A stretch of 64,000 bases of DNA, taken from the NCBI GenBank assembly GCA_963281255.1, contig OY725488.1, positions 3,168,285-3,232,284 of the forward strand, in the 5' to 3' direction. This stretch comes from Aphrocallistes beatrix (taxonomy: Eukaryota; Porifera; Hexactinellida; Sceptrulophora; Aphrocallistidae). A program made the translations under genes and the position numbers. Of the stretch, positions 54,853-64,000 are shown in pieces (the stretch's first letter is position 1; each line of letters starts with the position of its first letter). The notes beneath the pieces were generated by a model, which was not told where the DNA came from, made no database searches, and saw only the letters and a list, made by a program, of their open reading frames with translations.

Positions 54853-56779
54853 GGATACCGCACTCGAAAAACCTTGCCTGGCGTAAAAAATCACGTCAAA
54901 ATTTTTAATTGCTAATTTCATTGTAATCCTGAGCGGTCTACCGTCTAATAGCACTAGTTGGACGGTATTTATTTTGATTTTTATGAGTTATCCCCTAAAG
55001 TTTAGCGTTACTACGAAAAATTGTAAAATTATTGGAGGTTTTTACTCATTTGACCTCAATAAGTTTTTAACTAATTTGATCATTTTTTAATAATATGGAC
55101 CTTAACATTATTTTGGCACGTTTGGAGATTATATAACACAAAGATTTAGAAGAATGGCCAAATAAAATCCAAACAAAATAGCTCTATAAGGGAGTTCATT
55201 TATATAATGCTCGGGAAATCGCTTGTTTGATATCAGATATTTAGCGATCACTGGATAATAAATAAAATTCTGATCGTTTCAAAAAAAATTTGTGCGGATC
55301 CGACCATTTGTTCTTGAGATATCGCTTATTATAGTAAAGTTCGGGCATAATATCTCTCTATGGTCGCGAAAGAGGCCGATGTCATATCTTAAAAACTATT
55401 GAAGATATATAATCTAATATATTCTTAAATAAAAGGATATATGCGAAAATATATAGGTTCCTTAAACATTCCTTTGTCAAAATTAAATAATTCTCGACTC
55501 ATCATTGATTTGATTGTAATACAAATTCTATGGAACTTTGAATATATTAGAAAACGGCCAATCTAATCATTAAATATGTATCCAAATGTGGCTATTATGC
55601 TAAATAATGAACAAAATTGTCGTTAATAAAGTGTACAGAAAAATTGGAGAACTTTTGATAATTATTTTAACAGTCCTGGCCTTGGACTTCGCAGATTCGG
55701 TCAAAACCCCCCATTTAGGGTCCAAAAAGAGATATCTCTGTAAATATAAGCCCAAATTCTTAGTTTTCACTTCCTAATATACTTTTTATGAGGTTACACA
55801 TATGATTCATTGATGATAATTTCACTACATCCTATGGAATGTAAGTTTTAGATTTTTGTTATATGATGACGTAGCATTTTTCGAAAATCTTAACTTGGAA
55901 ACTAAAAGTCGTAGACTTTCGCTCTAACTTCCTAATATACTTTTTGGAAGCTCTTTATTCATTCTAAACTGATAGATTATACTTCGTAGTGCCAGGAATA
56001 TGAATTATTATTTACAATTATCTCAAAATATTCGGGGTTATTGGCCTCAAGGAAATTTGTGGATTTTCTGGGTATTTTGCTATTTTTGTAAATATTTGGT
56101 TCGAATATACCTAAATCAGTAGTATAATTGCGAATAAATGTCTCTGAATGCCTTTTTTTATTATTAATAACACATTTACCTTCTTCTTAACATCTAAACT
56201 TAAAATCTCTATATCTCGGGATTTTAAAATTTCAAAATTGACCATCTTTACAGAATTTTAATTCAAAATTGGTTTGAGATAAAGGTTTACAAATTTCAAG
56301 AGTTATTCCATATTATTAGGCGATAAACGTAGGATCACTTTATTTTCGATATCTTATAACCTGATGATTTTATTTTGATTTACCTGAAAAACAGACATTT
56401 TTGCCCTTTCTGGCACTTTTTTTTCGGACACCGATAAAATTTACAATTTTTGTCATTTTAACTTTCTTTTGGTCCTATGAAGTTGCAAATATGGTAGACT
56501 ATCTATGATTCGATTATGAAAGTTTTTAATTCCTTGGTATGTCCTAAATAATTTCTTGAGTTGCTGGATTTCTACCATTAAGATGTGCTAGCGAAAAACG
56601 AAAAAAACAGACTTTGAGACACTGTACATATCTCAAAAACTGGAAATGAGAATCAAAAACTGTTTGGAATGTGTAAGTATTTCTTGACGGAGATGCCTGC
56701 CCACGTTTAACATCTCTTATAGCTCGACTTTCATCGTATTCTGTAAGCCAAATCATAAGTCTTTTCCACGGCGGTATCC
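54853..56779 (+). mobile_element. Family C TTAA-target element, copy 3
   Basis: GGATACCGCACTCGAAAA at the left and the inverse CACGGCGGTATCC at the right, flanked by TTAA at 54849-54852 and 56780-56783. 1927 bp, collinear with copy 2. More TIR mismatches than copies 1 and 2, so probably older. Confidence 0.85.
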
Positions 56780-56956
56780 TTAAGCCCCAATGCAGACATA
56801 TCCCATTATAAATCAGTACGAGGAGGAGCATACTTTGCGACCACTAAATAATATCCTAAATGTTTGAGAATTTTAAGTGCATACTTGTTGATCAAGGTTA
56901 ACTATCCGAAGAGTGTGCATCTAAAGATTCAAACCTTTGAATTTGTTGGACCACCC

Positions 56957-57553
56957 TAATCCTTACTATTAAAACTCGATTAATGTTTGTGTATATCCTT
57001 ACTATTAAAAGTCGATTATTGTATATTTACATATATATATATATATTTATATATATATCTGTAACGAATTGATTGAAGAAACTGCCGGGGGCAGAAGGCT
57101 GATTTTCGGCATGTGAGAGTCTTTTGGCTATGGCTCTAGTAAGTTCTGAGCTCAGAGCAAAGTGTCGACACATCATGGAATTATGACGTCATTGTCACAT
57201 TTTTAAAAGTTAAGCAACACAGTTATTCGGGCATAACTCATCCATTATAGGAGATAGAATGCTAAAATTTTAATATAACCAGTATACTAACACACCTCAC
57301 ATATGATGCGACTTTCATCAAAAAAGATGACTTATCACTTTGTTATGACGTCATCATTACGCTTCAAAATTTTAAAATTGACAAATCTGGTGATTTTTCG
57401 AGTGAAATCGATTTTAACACTAAGATGGACATATTTAGAGATGTTATCTCACTGATAATTAACCAATATGACCCTAGGCGACCGAAGGGAGCCTCCGGCG
57501 GACATTAAGTGTCCGTCAGCCGCGCAGCGCAAGCAAGCGAAGCGCGCTTGTAT
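56957..57553 (+). repeat. Family A copy, right-facing half of a head-to-head pair
   Basis: Two head motifs in tandem (56962 and 56999), TA tract, conserved block, TGACGTCA at about 57185 and 57347, hairpin tail, and CGCGCTTGT at 57543-57551. Confidence 0.88.
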
Positions 57554-57571
57554 GTATATATATATATACAA

Positions 57572-58068
57572 GCGCGCTTCGCTTGCTTGCGCTGCGCGGC
57601 TGGCGGACACTTTGTGTCCGCCGGAGGCTCCCTTCGGTCTCCTGGAGGTGACATTGGTTAATTATAAGGGAGATATCATCCCTAAATATGTCCATCTTAG
57701 TTTTAAAATCGAAATCACTCGAAAAATCACCAGATTTGTCAATTTTAAAATTTTGAAGCGTAATGATGACGTCATAACAAAGTGATGAGTCATCATTTTT
57801 GATGAAAGTCGCATCATATTTGAGGTATGTTAGCATATAGATTCTATTAAAACTTCAGCCTTCTATCTCCTATAATGGCTGAGTTATGCCGGAATAACTG
57901 TGTTGCTTAACTTTTAAAAATGTGACAATGACGTCCTAATTCCATGATGAGTCGAAATTTTGCTCTGAACTCAGAACTTACTGGAGCCATAGCCAAAAGA
58001 CTCCCACATGCCAAAAGAAAATTAGCTTTCTGGGCCTAACAGTTTCTTCAATCAATTCGTTATATATA
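57572..58068 (-). repeat. Family A copy, left-facing half of the pair
   Basis: Begins with the same tail in reverse (ACAAGCGCGCTTCGC at 57569-57583), separated from the previous copy by only a TATGTATATATATATA linker. It runs back to the conserved block and TATATATA at 58068. Together the two copies make a palindrome of about 1 kb. Confidence 0.88.
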
Positions 58069-58255
58069 CAGTCGACTCCGCTTAATAGGGCCACATCGGT
58101 CAGATGACATTTGCCCCGATTAAGCGGAGAACCCTATTAACCGAAAATATTTTGTGTTAGCTTCTATGTGTGAGAGCTAATCCGGTCCTGCCAAAAGTGG
58201 CCCAATTAAGCGGTTGACCCAATTAAACAGTGGCCCTATTAAGCGGAGTCGACTG
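58069..58255. mobile_element. pogo/Tigger-type MITE
   Basis: CAGTCGACTCCGCTTAATAG at 58069 and its inverse ending GGAGTCGACTG at 58255. TA lies on the left. On the right the flank is CACGTCC, the start of the next element, so the right target base pair is lost or shared. Interior repeats of ATTAAGCGG. Confidence 0.8.
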
Positions 58256-58782
58256 CACGTCCACTTTAAATCGTAAAAATCACGAAAAAATTACGTTAAG
58301 ATTATCTCAGTATTTACAAACATTTTGGTATTTTTCAGCTCCACCGGATCAAAGTAAGACCTTGAAAAATTTAATATTTCATTTTCACATATAAATGTGG
58401 TGTATATTGTGTTAAAATCCACTTCATCTGTTATAACTTCCATTCTCCATTAATAAAAGTTCTGAAAATTAGCTACAAATTCTAAATTAATAATACTTGT
58501 ATCGAAAACGCCTAAAGTTATAATCTAGCCAACTAATTCTCGAATTATTGCGTCATCATGACAGTACAAAATTTATTATAGCTCAGGCAATATTTCATTA
58601 TAGCTCAGGCAATATTCATTATAAATCAATGAAACTTAAACACTAGATCTATCTTACCCTTTTCTGCCAGATTGTCTCAAAATCTCGTCAAAATGCAAAT
58701 TCATCATTAGATTATGACGTCTTAATTGTGTATAAAAAGTGGAAATTTTACCAATTCAATTTTTACAATTTTTATCATTTTC

Positions 58783-59155
58783 CGAGGCAAAAAGTGTCGA
58801 TGGCAAGTACACGGCTACTGCAAAGTTGTTTTGGGTATGCGCTATACCGATCTTTAGCGATCTAGAAAACGATGCGCGCTCCTATACACTACCCGACATT
58901 GTCTATAATGACATACTTTGAGATTGTATGAGCAAACGACATTGCCCTCAATTGAGTTGGAATTGATTTGTGCTACGACATTCACCAGACTGAAATATTA
59001 TTTATTAGAATATCTGTTTAGTGAAAATATCAATCTATTGAGAAAATGTTTATATTGATAATATGAATATAATGAGAATATTAGTACATAGAATTCTACT
59101 ACACTATTTCAACCGAAACCTTCCGCTATGATTACACCAATATTTGTTTATCTCG
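58783..59155. other. Interior spacer of the 3.9-kb unit
   Basis: Between the left arm and the end of the long ORF. The frame 58739-58921 continues out of the arm for about 45 codons without recognisable features. Confidence 0.4.
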
Positions 59156-60755
59156 CTAGTCTTCGTCTGTACCATCGATCTCCTTCCAGAAACGAATTGC
59201 CCGTTTGGCTGACTCTCTAATGGGTCTAGCTGGTGCATCAGCCTTTCTCTTATGGCCATCCTTCCTGGTGAAGTTGTATCGACCTAGTGCATCTACTGCA
59301 GTACTATGATGAGTGGTCTGTACCGCAGAGAAGTCATTGTGACATGACTCAATTTGCTCCTCTGTAAGGAGCTGTACCTTTCCTCGGTGTATAGAATACC
59401 AATCCATGAAGTGAGCGAGCAAGCAATGGATAAGAAGCGTTACTGTCAGTCCATTATCAAGCCACACTATCCTGAATTCGTAAAGGAGTCTTGCAACTTC
59501 TCCAATCTCTTCTCCAGCCCATGCAGCAGTTCGAAGTGAGTGCCATGCTCTGAGGACAAAAACGGAGCAATCCGAGAAGCCAGAGTCAATCCATAGAGAT
59601 ACAGCACCACTAGCACTTGAAACTGCTGAGGCGAGCCTAGTAACGTCCTTGCCAGCGAATGAGGGACACTTCATGTGCTCGGCTTTGAGTGTGCTGGTGC
59701 AGGTTGCGGTCAAAGCTTTCACTTGATAGTTGGTCTCCAGGAATACCAGAAGTTTGAGCTTTCTTGATTCCCATACATCCTTGCAGGTCGAGCCAAGTCG
59801 AGTCTCGCGTTGAAACAATTGCCGCAATATGCACATAGATATGTGTAAAACAGGTATATGGAATATCTCTACAGGGTCATTTCCGAGGTCCAGAATAGGG
59901 TGATGTATCTGTCCATCAATGTGTCTTGCTCTGGCCGGCTTGGTTTTGAGTAATAAGGCTGCTTGATCTGCAGTCCTTGGAACGTTTCTGTTGTCCGGAG
60001 AGTAGATTTGGCTCTTGTTTACCCTCTTGCCAGTTGTACAGCAGAACACACAAGCAGTCGTGGTGCAGCCAGTTAGCAATTGGGCGCACTTGAAGTCACA
60101 TGCCACTGTTACATTATAATCGTCAAACATAGGGGACAGGTCATACATCATGCATGATAGTAGAGCTCGACTCTCACTAGCCTCTGAAATAGCGATGACG
60201 AATGGAATCTGTCTCTCTCCTTTGCCTTTGAAACTAATGGCTTCTCCTTGGTGATTGATTATCACTTTTACAGATCCGCCGCCGCCATCAATTGACATTT
60301 TCAGACAGTCTCCAGACTTGTACTCTTGACTGACTAATTCCCCACATATATCCCGAACAATTCCATATGTAGAATTTCGACTCTGCCTGTGTACTTCGCC
60401 AGTCTCAGCCATCCAAAACTTTGCCAATGTGTCAGTCGCTTCATGTAACAGATCATCAGCTTCTCCAAAGTTCTTTATGGCAAAGTGGGTCATATACTCA
60501 GCTCGTTCCGACACAATTGTTAGTCTTTTTGGGAGACGAACTGCAGAACCGATGAACCGATTCATGATAGTCATAAGACAGTCCATGGAGGAATTAGAGG
60601 TCGTGGTCACAAGCTGGAGCTGTCGAATGAAGGAAGTAGGAACTACAAGCTTTGTCCGCTTCTGGCTGGGGTTTGCTCGTTGGAAGGTAGTTGCCCTGCC
60701 ATGATGACCTAATAGTTCAAAGGTGCATCCTTGGGGAGACCTCGCGACTTACGAA
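59156..60755 (-). CDS. Putative DDE-like transposase of unknown family
   Basis: A long frame ending at 59156. Its first in-frame ATG is MDCLMTIMNRF at about 60586, but the frame is open upstream to about 60755, overlapping the end of the neighbouring ORF. Features: LKMSIDGGGGSVKVIINHQG (about 60245-60305) with an Asp in a beta-strand-like context; VTVACDFKCAQLLTGC followed by ACVFCC (about 60030-60110), a second Asp and a CxxC; DPVEIFHIPVLHISMCILRQ (about 59870); and a C-terminal IESCHNDFSAVQTTHH with ALGRYN. The layout of Asp, Asp plus zinc cysteines, then a His-rich tail resembles DDE recombinases with an inserted zinc knuckle. I cannot tie it to Transib/RAG, KDZ, hAT or Mutator by motif. 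No internal stop occurs in over 480 codons, in a region where other transposons are shredded, so it is recent or selected. Confidence 0.6.
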
Positions 60756-61308
60756 TGGCACTCAGCCCAGCTCGAACCAATTGATCGATTTGTCCAGCAT
60801 CCTCAGCCTGAGCTATTAGGCCCTGTGTTAACTCCTGACGAATCTTCGCTGGTCGAAACGGAGTGATGAAAGAAAATCCTGGGGGTCTCCCTGCACCCTT
60901 TCTGTTTTTCTTCTTCCCCTTCCTCATCTTGAGCTTGTGGTTGTCACAATACCAGCATTTTTCTTCTGTGTGATCTGGCTTTGGCCACCTCCGCACTATA
61001 CAGTAGTGTTCTATTCTTCTCTTGGCGAATTGCTTTTTCCAACTGTCCAGCTGAGCATTTGTATTAACGGTGAGAGTGATCTTGCAATTACCGCATATGG
61101 AAGAGGGACCAGTGAGATCTGAGTGCGAACCAGTTGGCCCTGCATATTCCTGGAATTCTTTATCCATCTTTAATGCCATACAATTTGTGATAGGGTACAG
61201 CACCACTTTGGACCATGAGACTCCACAACAGTAGCAGTACTCATTAAAGTGGGGACATACGAAAGGTATCACAGAGGAAGCAGGGGGTATAGATGAATTT
61301 ATTATCAT
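60709..61308 (-). CDS. Zinc-binding ORF1 of the same unit
   Basis: A 199-residue frame with ATG at 61308. It contains paired cysteine/histidine clusters: CPHFNEYCYCCGVSW (residues 18-32), CGNCKITL (about 73), HYCIVRRWPKPDHTEEKCWYC with DNHK (about 101-125), then a very basic segment KMRKGKKKNRKGAGRPPGF (AT-hook-like GRPP) and a helical tail. These fit a DNA-binding protein or the N-terminal domain of the transposase. Its last roughly 16 codons overlap the upstream extension of the following frame, which is in the -1 frame. No classical slippery heptamer is visible in the overlap, so the two may be one gene split by a single indel, or separate proteins. Confidence 0.6.
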   Translation of the reverse strand: MIINSSIPPASSVIPFVCPHFNEYCYCCGVSWSKVVLYPITNCMALKMDKEFQEYAGPTGSHSDLTGPSSICGNCKITLTVNTNAQLDSWKKQFAKRRIEHYCIVRRWPKPDHTEEKCWYCDNHKLKMRKGKKKNRKGAGRPPGFSFITPFRPAKIRQELTQGLIAQAEDAGQIDQLVRAGLSAIRKSRGLPKDAPLNY

Positions 61309-61324
61309 AATGAATAAACTGAAG

Positions 61325-61374
61325 GATATCCTTACTATTAAAAATCGATTAATATATATTTATTTATTTATTTG

Positions 61375-61419
<45 letters not shown>

Positions 61420-61562
61420 GTAACGAATTGATTGAAGAAACTGACAAGCGCAGAAAGCTGATTTTTGGCATGTGGGAGTCTTTTGGCTATGGCTCCACTA
61501 AGTTCTAACTTCAGACTAAGAAAATATCGACTCATCATGGAGTTGTGACGTCATTGTCACCT
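61325..61562 (+). repeat. Family A 5' half between ORF1 and the right arm
   Basis: Head motif with ATCGATTAA at 61330, (ATTT)n then (CTAT)n microsatellite at 61377-61418, conserved block, one GTGACGTCA at about 61545, then truncated. It lies immediately 5' of ORF1. Confidence 0.8.
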
Positions 61563-62184
61563 TTTACTTTTTCGAAATTTCAAAATATTTCCATTTTTAT
61601 TAGAATTACAATAAGAAATCAATATGTGTATATTAATTAATGAGTTTGACTCGAAAATGATAAAAATTGTAAAAATTGAATTGGTAAAATTTCCACTTTT
61701 TATACACAATTATGACGTCATAATCAATGATGAATTTGCATTTTGACGAGATTTTGAGACAATCTGGCAGAAAAGGGTAAGATAGATCTAGTGTTTAAGT
61801 TTCATTGATTTATGATTAATATTGCCTGAGCTGTAATGAATTGAGTCATTGCTATGAAATTTTGTACTTTCATGATGACGTAATAATTCGAGAATTAGTT
61901 GGCTAGATTATAACTTTAGGTGTGTTCGATCCAAGTATTAGTAATTTAGAATTTGTAGCTAATTTTCAGAACTTTTATCAATGGAGAATGGAAGTTATAA
62001 CAGATGAAGTGGATTTTAACACAATATACACCACATTTATATGTGAAAATGAAATAATAGAATTTTCAAGGTCTTACTTTGATCCGCTGGAGCTGAAAAA
62101 TACCAAAATGTTTGTAAATACTGAGATAAGCTTAACGTAATTTTTTCGTGATTTTTTAAGATTTTAAGTGGACGTGCGACTGTA

Positions 62185-62757
62185 CTTAGTATATACAATA
62201 ATCGAGTTTTAATAGTATGGATATACAATAATCGAGTTTTAATAGTAAGTATATATATATATCTGTAACGAATTGATTGAAGAAACTGCCAGGCACAGAA
62301 AGCTGATTTTTGGCATGTGGGAGTCTTTTGGCGATGGCTCCAGTAAGTTCTGAGTTCAGAGCAAAATGTTGACACATCATGGGATTATGACGTCATTGTC
62401 ACATTTTTAAAAGTTAAGCAACACAGTTATTCGGGCATAACTCATCCATTCTAGGAGATAGAAGGCTGAAATTTTAATATAATCTGTATACTAACACACC
62501 TCACATATGATGCGACTTTCAAAAAATGATGACTCATTACTTTGTTATGACGTCATCATTACGCATCAAAAATTTTAAAATTGACAAATTTGGTGATTTT
62601 TCGAGTGAAATCGATTTTAACACTAAGATGGACATATTTAGAGATGTTATCTCCCTTATAATTAACCAATATGACCCCAGGCGACCGAAGGGAACCTCCG
62701 GCGGATACTATGTGTCCGTCAGCCGCGCAGCGCATGGAAGCGAAGCGCGCTTGTATG
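62185..62757 (+). repeat. Family A: two inverted heads, then full body
   Basis: Two reversed head motifs in tandem (about 62200 and 62232) precede the TA tract. The body follows, with TGACGTCA at about 62388 and 62549, and the GC-rich tail ending CGCGCTTGT at about 62751. The tail hairpin is partly mutated. Confidence 0.85.
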
Positions 62758-63135
62758 TACATATGATTATTTTTAATTTTCAATATCCCCAGCGAACTCT
62801 TAATTTGAATATTATTATTGTCGCCGCGCTGGGCACTGCAGCATATACGTACGTCGTTTTCAAAATCAATTGTAAATCATTTGTGGACTTTTGAAAAACC
62901 TTATGATCTAAATTTACCAGTGCGGCGACAGACTTAATACTTTTTAGTCTAAATATAAAATCAAAATCACTTAATGATTTTGATTTATAAATCAAAATCG
63001 TTAATTGATTTAGATTTAGATTGAATTATTTAAAAAAATAAAAACTCATTCTGATATTGATCTATAAATCAAAATCATATCTTTTGATTTTTGAATGTTA
63101 AATACAATATAAATCATTTAATGATATTGATTTAT
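62758..63135. repeat. AT-rich segment of AAATCAAAATC inverted repeats
   Basis: 62950-63130 contains about six copies of AATCAAAATCATT or its inverse ATGATTTTGATT in alternating orientation. No gene. Confidence 0.6.
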
Positions 63136-63305
63136 AAGAACTTAGTGGAGCCATTGCCAAAAGACTCCCACATGCCAATAATCAGCTTTCTGTACCTGGC
63201 AGTTTCTTCAATCAATTCGTTAGAGATATATATATCCTTACTATTAAAACTCGATTAATCTTTATATCCTTACTAGTATTAAAACTCGATTATTGTATAT
63301 ATATA
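63136..63305 (-). repeat. Family A 5' end with tandem heads
   Basis: GAACTTAGTGGAGCCATTGC to the conserved block at about 63220. Two forward head motifs follow at about 63237 and 63270, then a TA run. Confidence 0.75.
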
Positions 63306-63374
63306 TATATATTATGGACCAAAGTGTAAACTGGCCAAGATTTGTGAATCTTGGCTAAATCTTGGCTAAAAGCA

Positions 63375-63410
63375 ACTTTGGCTCAGCCAAATATTTGGCT
63401 GAGCCAAAGT
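63375..63410. repeat. Perfect 36-bp palindrome
   Basis: ACTTTGGCTCAGCCAAAT followed directly by its reverse complement with no loop. AATCTTGGCTA repeats lie just upstream (63345-63370). Confidence 0.95.
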
Positions 63411-63640
63411 GTTGAGTTAACCTAAATTTGATGGGAGCATAATACATCATGGGTTGACAAGAAATTGTAGATTTATTTAATCTTATTGCGTTATGCGTTA
63501 TGCGTGAGAGTAGTATAGAATATGATTACCAGTTGAGAAAATCCAATATAAAACTCATTCATGTTAACAGTAATTAGCAATGCACAATAATTAATTAAAA
63601 ATATTAACAATTCAACAAAGGTATGAGTCATTCGTACTAG

Positions 63641-64000
63641 TTACTTGCTCTGTTATGAGGGATAGGGTGTAATTCAGTTGTTACTTGCTCTGTTATGAGG
63701 GACAGGGTGTAGTTCAGTTGTCACTTGCTCTGTTATGAAGGACAGGGTGTAATTCAGTTGTCACTTACTCTGTTATGAGGGACAGGGTGTAATTCAGTTG
63801 TTACTTACTCTGTTATAAGGGACAGGGTGTAATTCAGTTGTTACTTGCTCTGTTATGAAGGACAGGGTGTAGTTCAGTTGTTACTTGCTCTGTTATGAAG
63901 GACAGGGTGTAGTTCAGTTGTTACTTGCTCTGTTATGAAGGACAGGGTGTAATTCAGTTGTTACTTGCTCTATTATGAGGGACAGGGTGTAATTCAGTTG
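63641..64000 (+). repeat. 40-bp minisatellite, nine units to the window end
   Basis: Exact 40-bp periodicity. Units begin TTACTTGCTCTGTTATGAGG and end AATTCAGTTG. Variation is limited to a few A/G and T/C positions. The array continues past the window edge. Confidence 0.97.

Larger units (their letters stand above)
58256..62176 (-). mobile_element. Unclassified 3.9-kb unit with about 520-bp inverted arms and two ORFs
   Basis: 58256-58782 and 61653-62176 are long inverted repeats, both beginning CACGTCCACTT and alignable to ATGATAAAAATTGTAAA with few differences and some small indels. Between them lie two minus-strand frames (60709-61308 and 59156-60755) and a family A fragment near the right arm. 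The right arm ends in GTGGACGTGCGACTGTA, so CAGTCG followed by TA may be the true terminus. The left terminus abuts the pogo-type MITE. The overall form, arms plus coding core, is that of a DNA transposon. Confidence 0.7.

Noticed and set aside
63641..64000. Regular repeats resembling a CRISPR array
   Set aside because: The whole 40-bp unit repeats with no unique spacers, in eukaryotic DNA; it is a minisatellite.
1..64000. tRNA, rRNA or other structural RNA genes
   Set aside because: No cloverleaf-like sequence with A/B box motifs or rRNA-like block was noticed by eye; a tRNAscan/Infernal run would be needed to exclude them.

Overview
This window looks like nuclear DNA of a non-vertebrate metazoan. 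It is AT-rich, with spliceable GT...AG exons, a metazoan-type ZNF106-like WD40 gene, and a dense nested set of eukaryotic transposons: mariner, Tc1, pogo-type MITEs, hAT, KDZ, Mutator-like, TTAA-target elements and a Ty3/gypsy LTR element. There are no bacterial operons, rRNA or tRNA genes that I could support. I cannot name the phylum from sequence alone.

Only two genes look like host genes. One is a secreted/membrane TM2-like protein (30641-31261, +). The other is an intron-less 612-residue WD40 plus zinc-finger protein related to ZNF106 (39991-41829, -). Almost everything else is mobile DNA.

Layout. 1-11 kb: a nearly intact mariner with TA target duplications and one internal stop, Tc1 remnants, and several nested MITEs. 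12-15 kb: a 1.95-kb TTAA-flanked element (family C) inserted in another repeat (family B), then a palindromic MITE. 15.75-22.87 kb: a complete KDZ-superfamily DNA transposon, with TIRs built of GATCATGATC-containing repeats, 9-bp identical flanks, a nine-exon transposase on the minus strand whose reconstructed exons stay in frame, and a decayed Ulp1-protease/PHD gene on the plus strand. 23-30 kb: a hAT transposase tail and four related TTAA elements (families C and D), one inserted in another, with an empty site visible in a neighbouring paralogue. 30-42 kb: the two host genes among repeats. 42.7-47.0 kb: a young Mag-like Ty3/gypsy element with 163-bp LTRs and a 5-bp target duplication, its genes broken. 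48-50.4 kb: a decayed Mutator-like transposase with a PHD finger. 52-57 kb: hAT MITEs and a third family C element. 58.3-62.2 kb: an unusual unit with 520-bp inverted arms around two overlapping zinc-binding/DDE-like ORFs that I cannot place in a known superfamily. The last 360 bp are a 40-bp minisatellite running off the end.

The most frequent repeat (family A, about 550 bp, some 20 copies or pieces) begins with a (TA)n tract next to CCTTACTATTAAAACTCGAT. It carries two CRE-type TGACGTCA palindromes and an AP-1-type TGACTCA, and ends in a GC-rich hairpin tail. It is the best candidate here for an undescribed element family. The 58-62 kb two-ORF unit is the best candidate for an undescribed transposon type.
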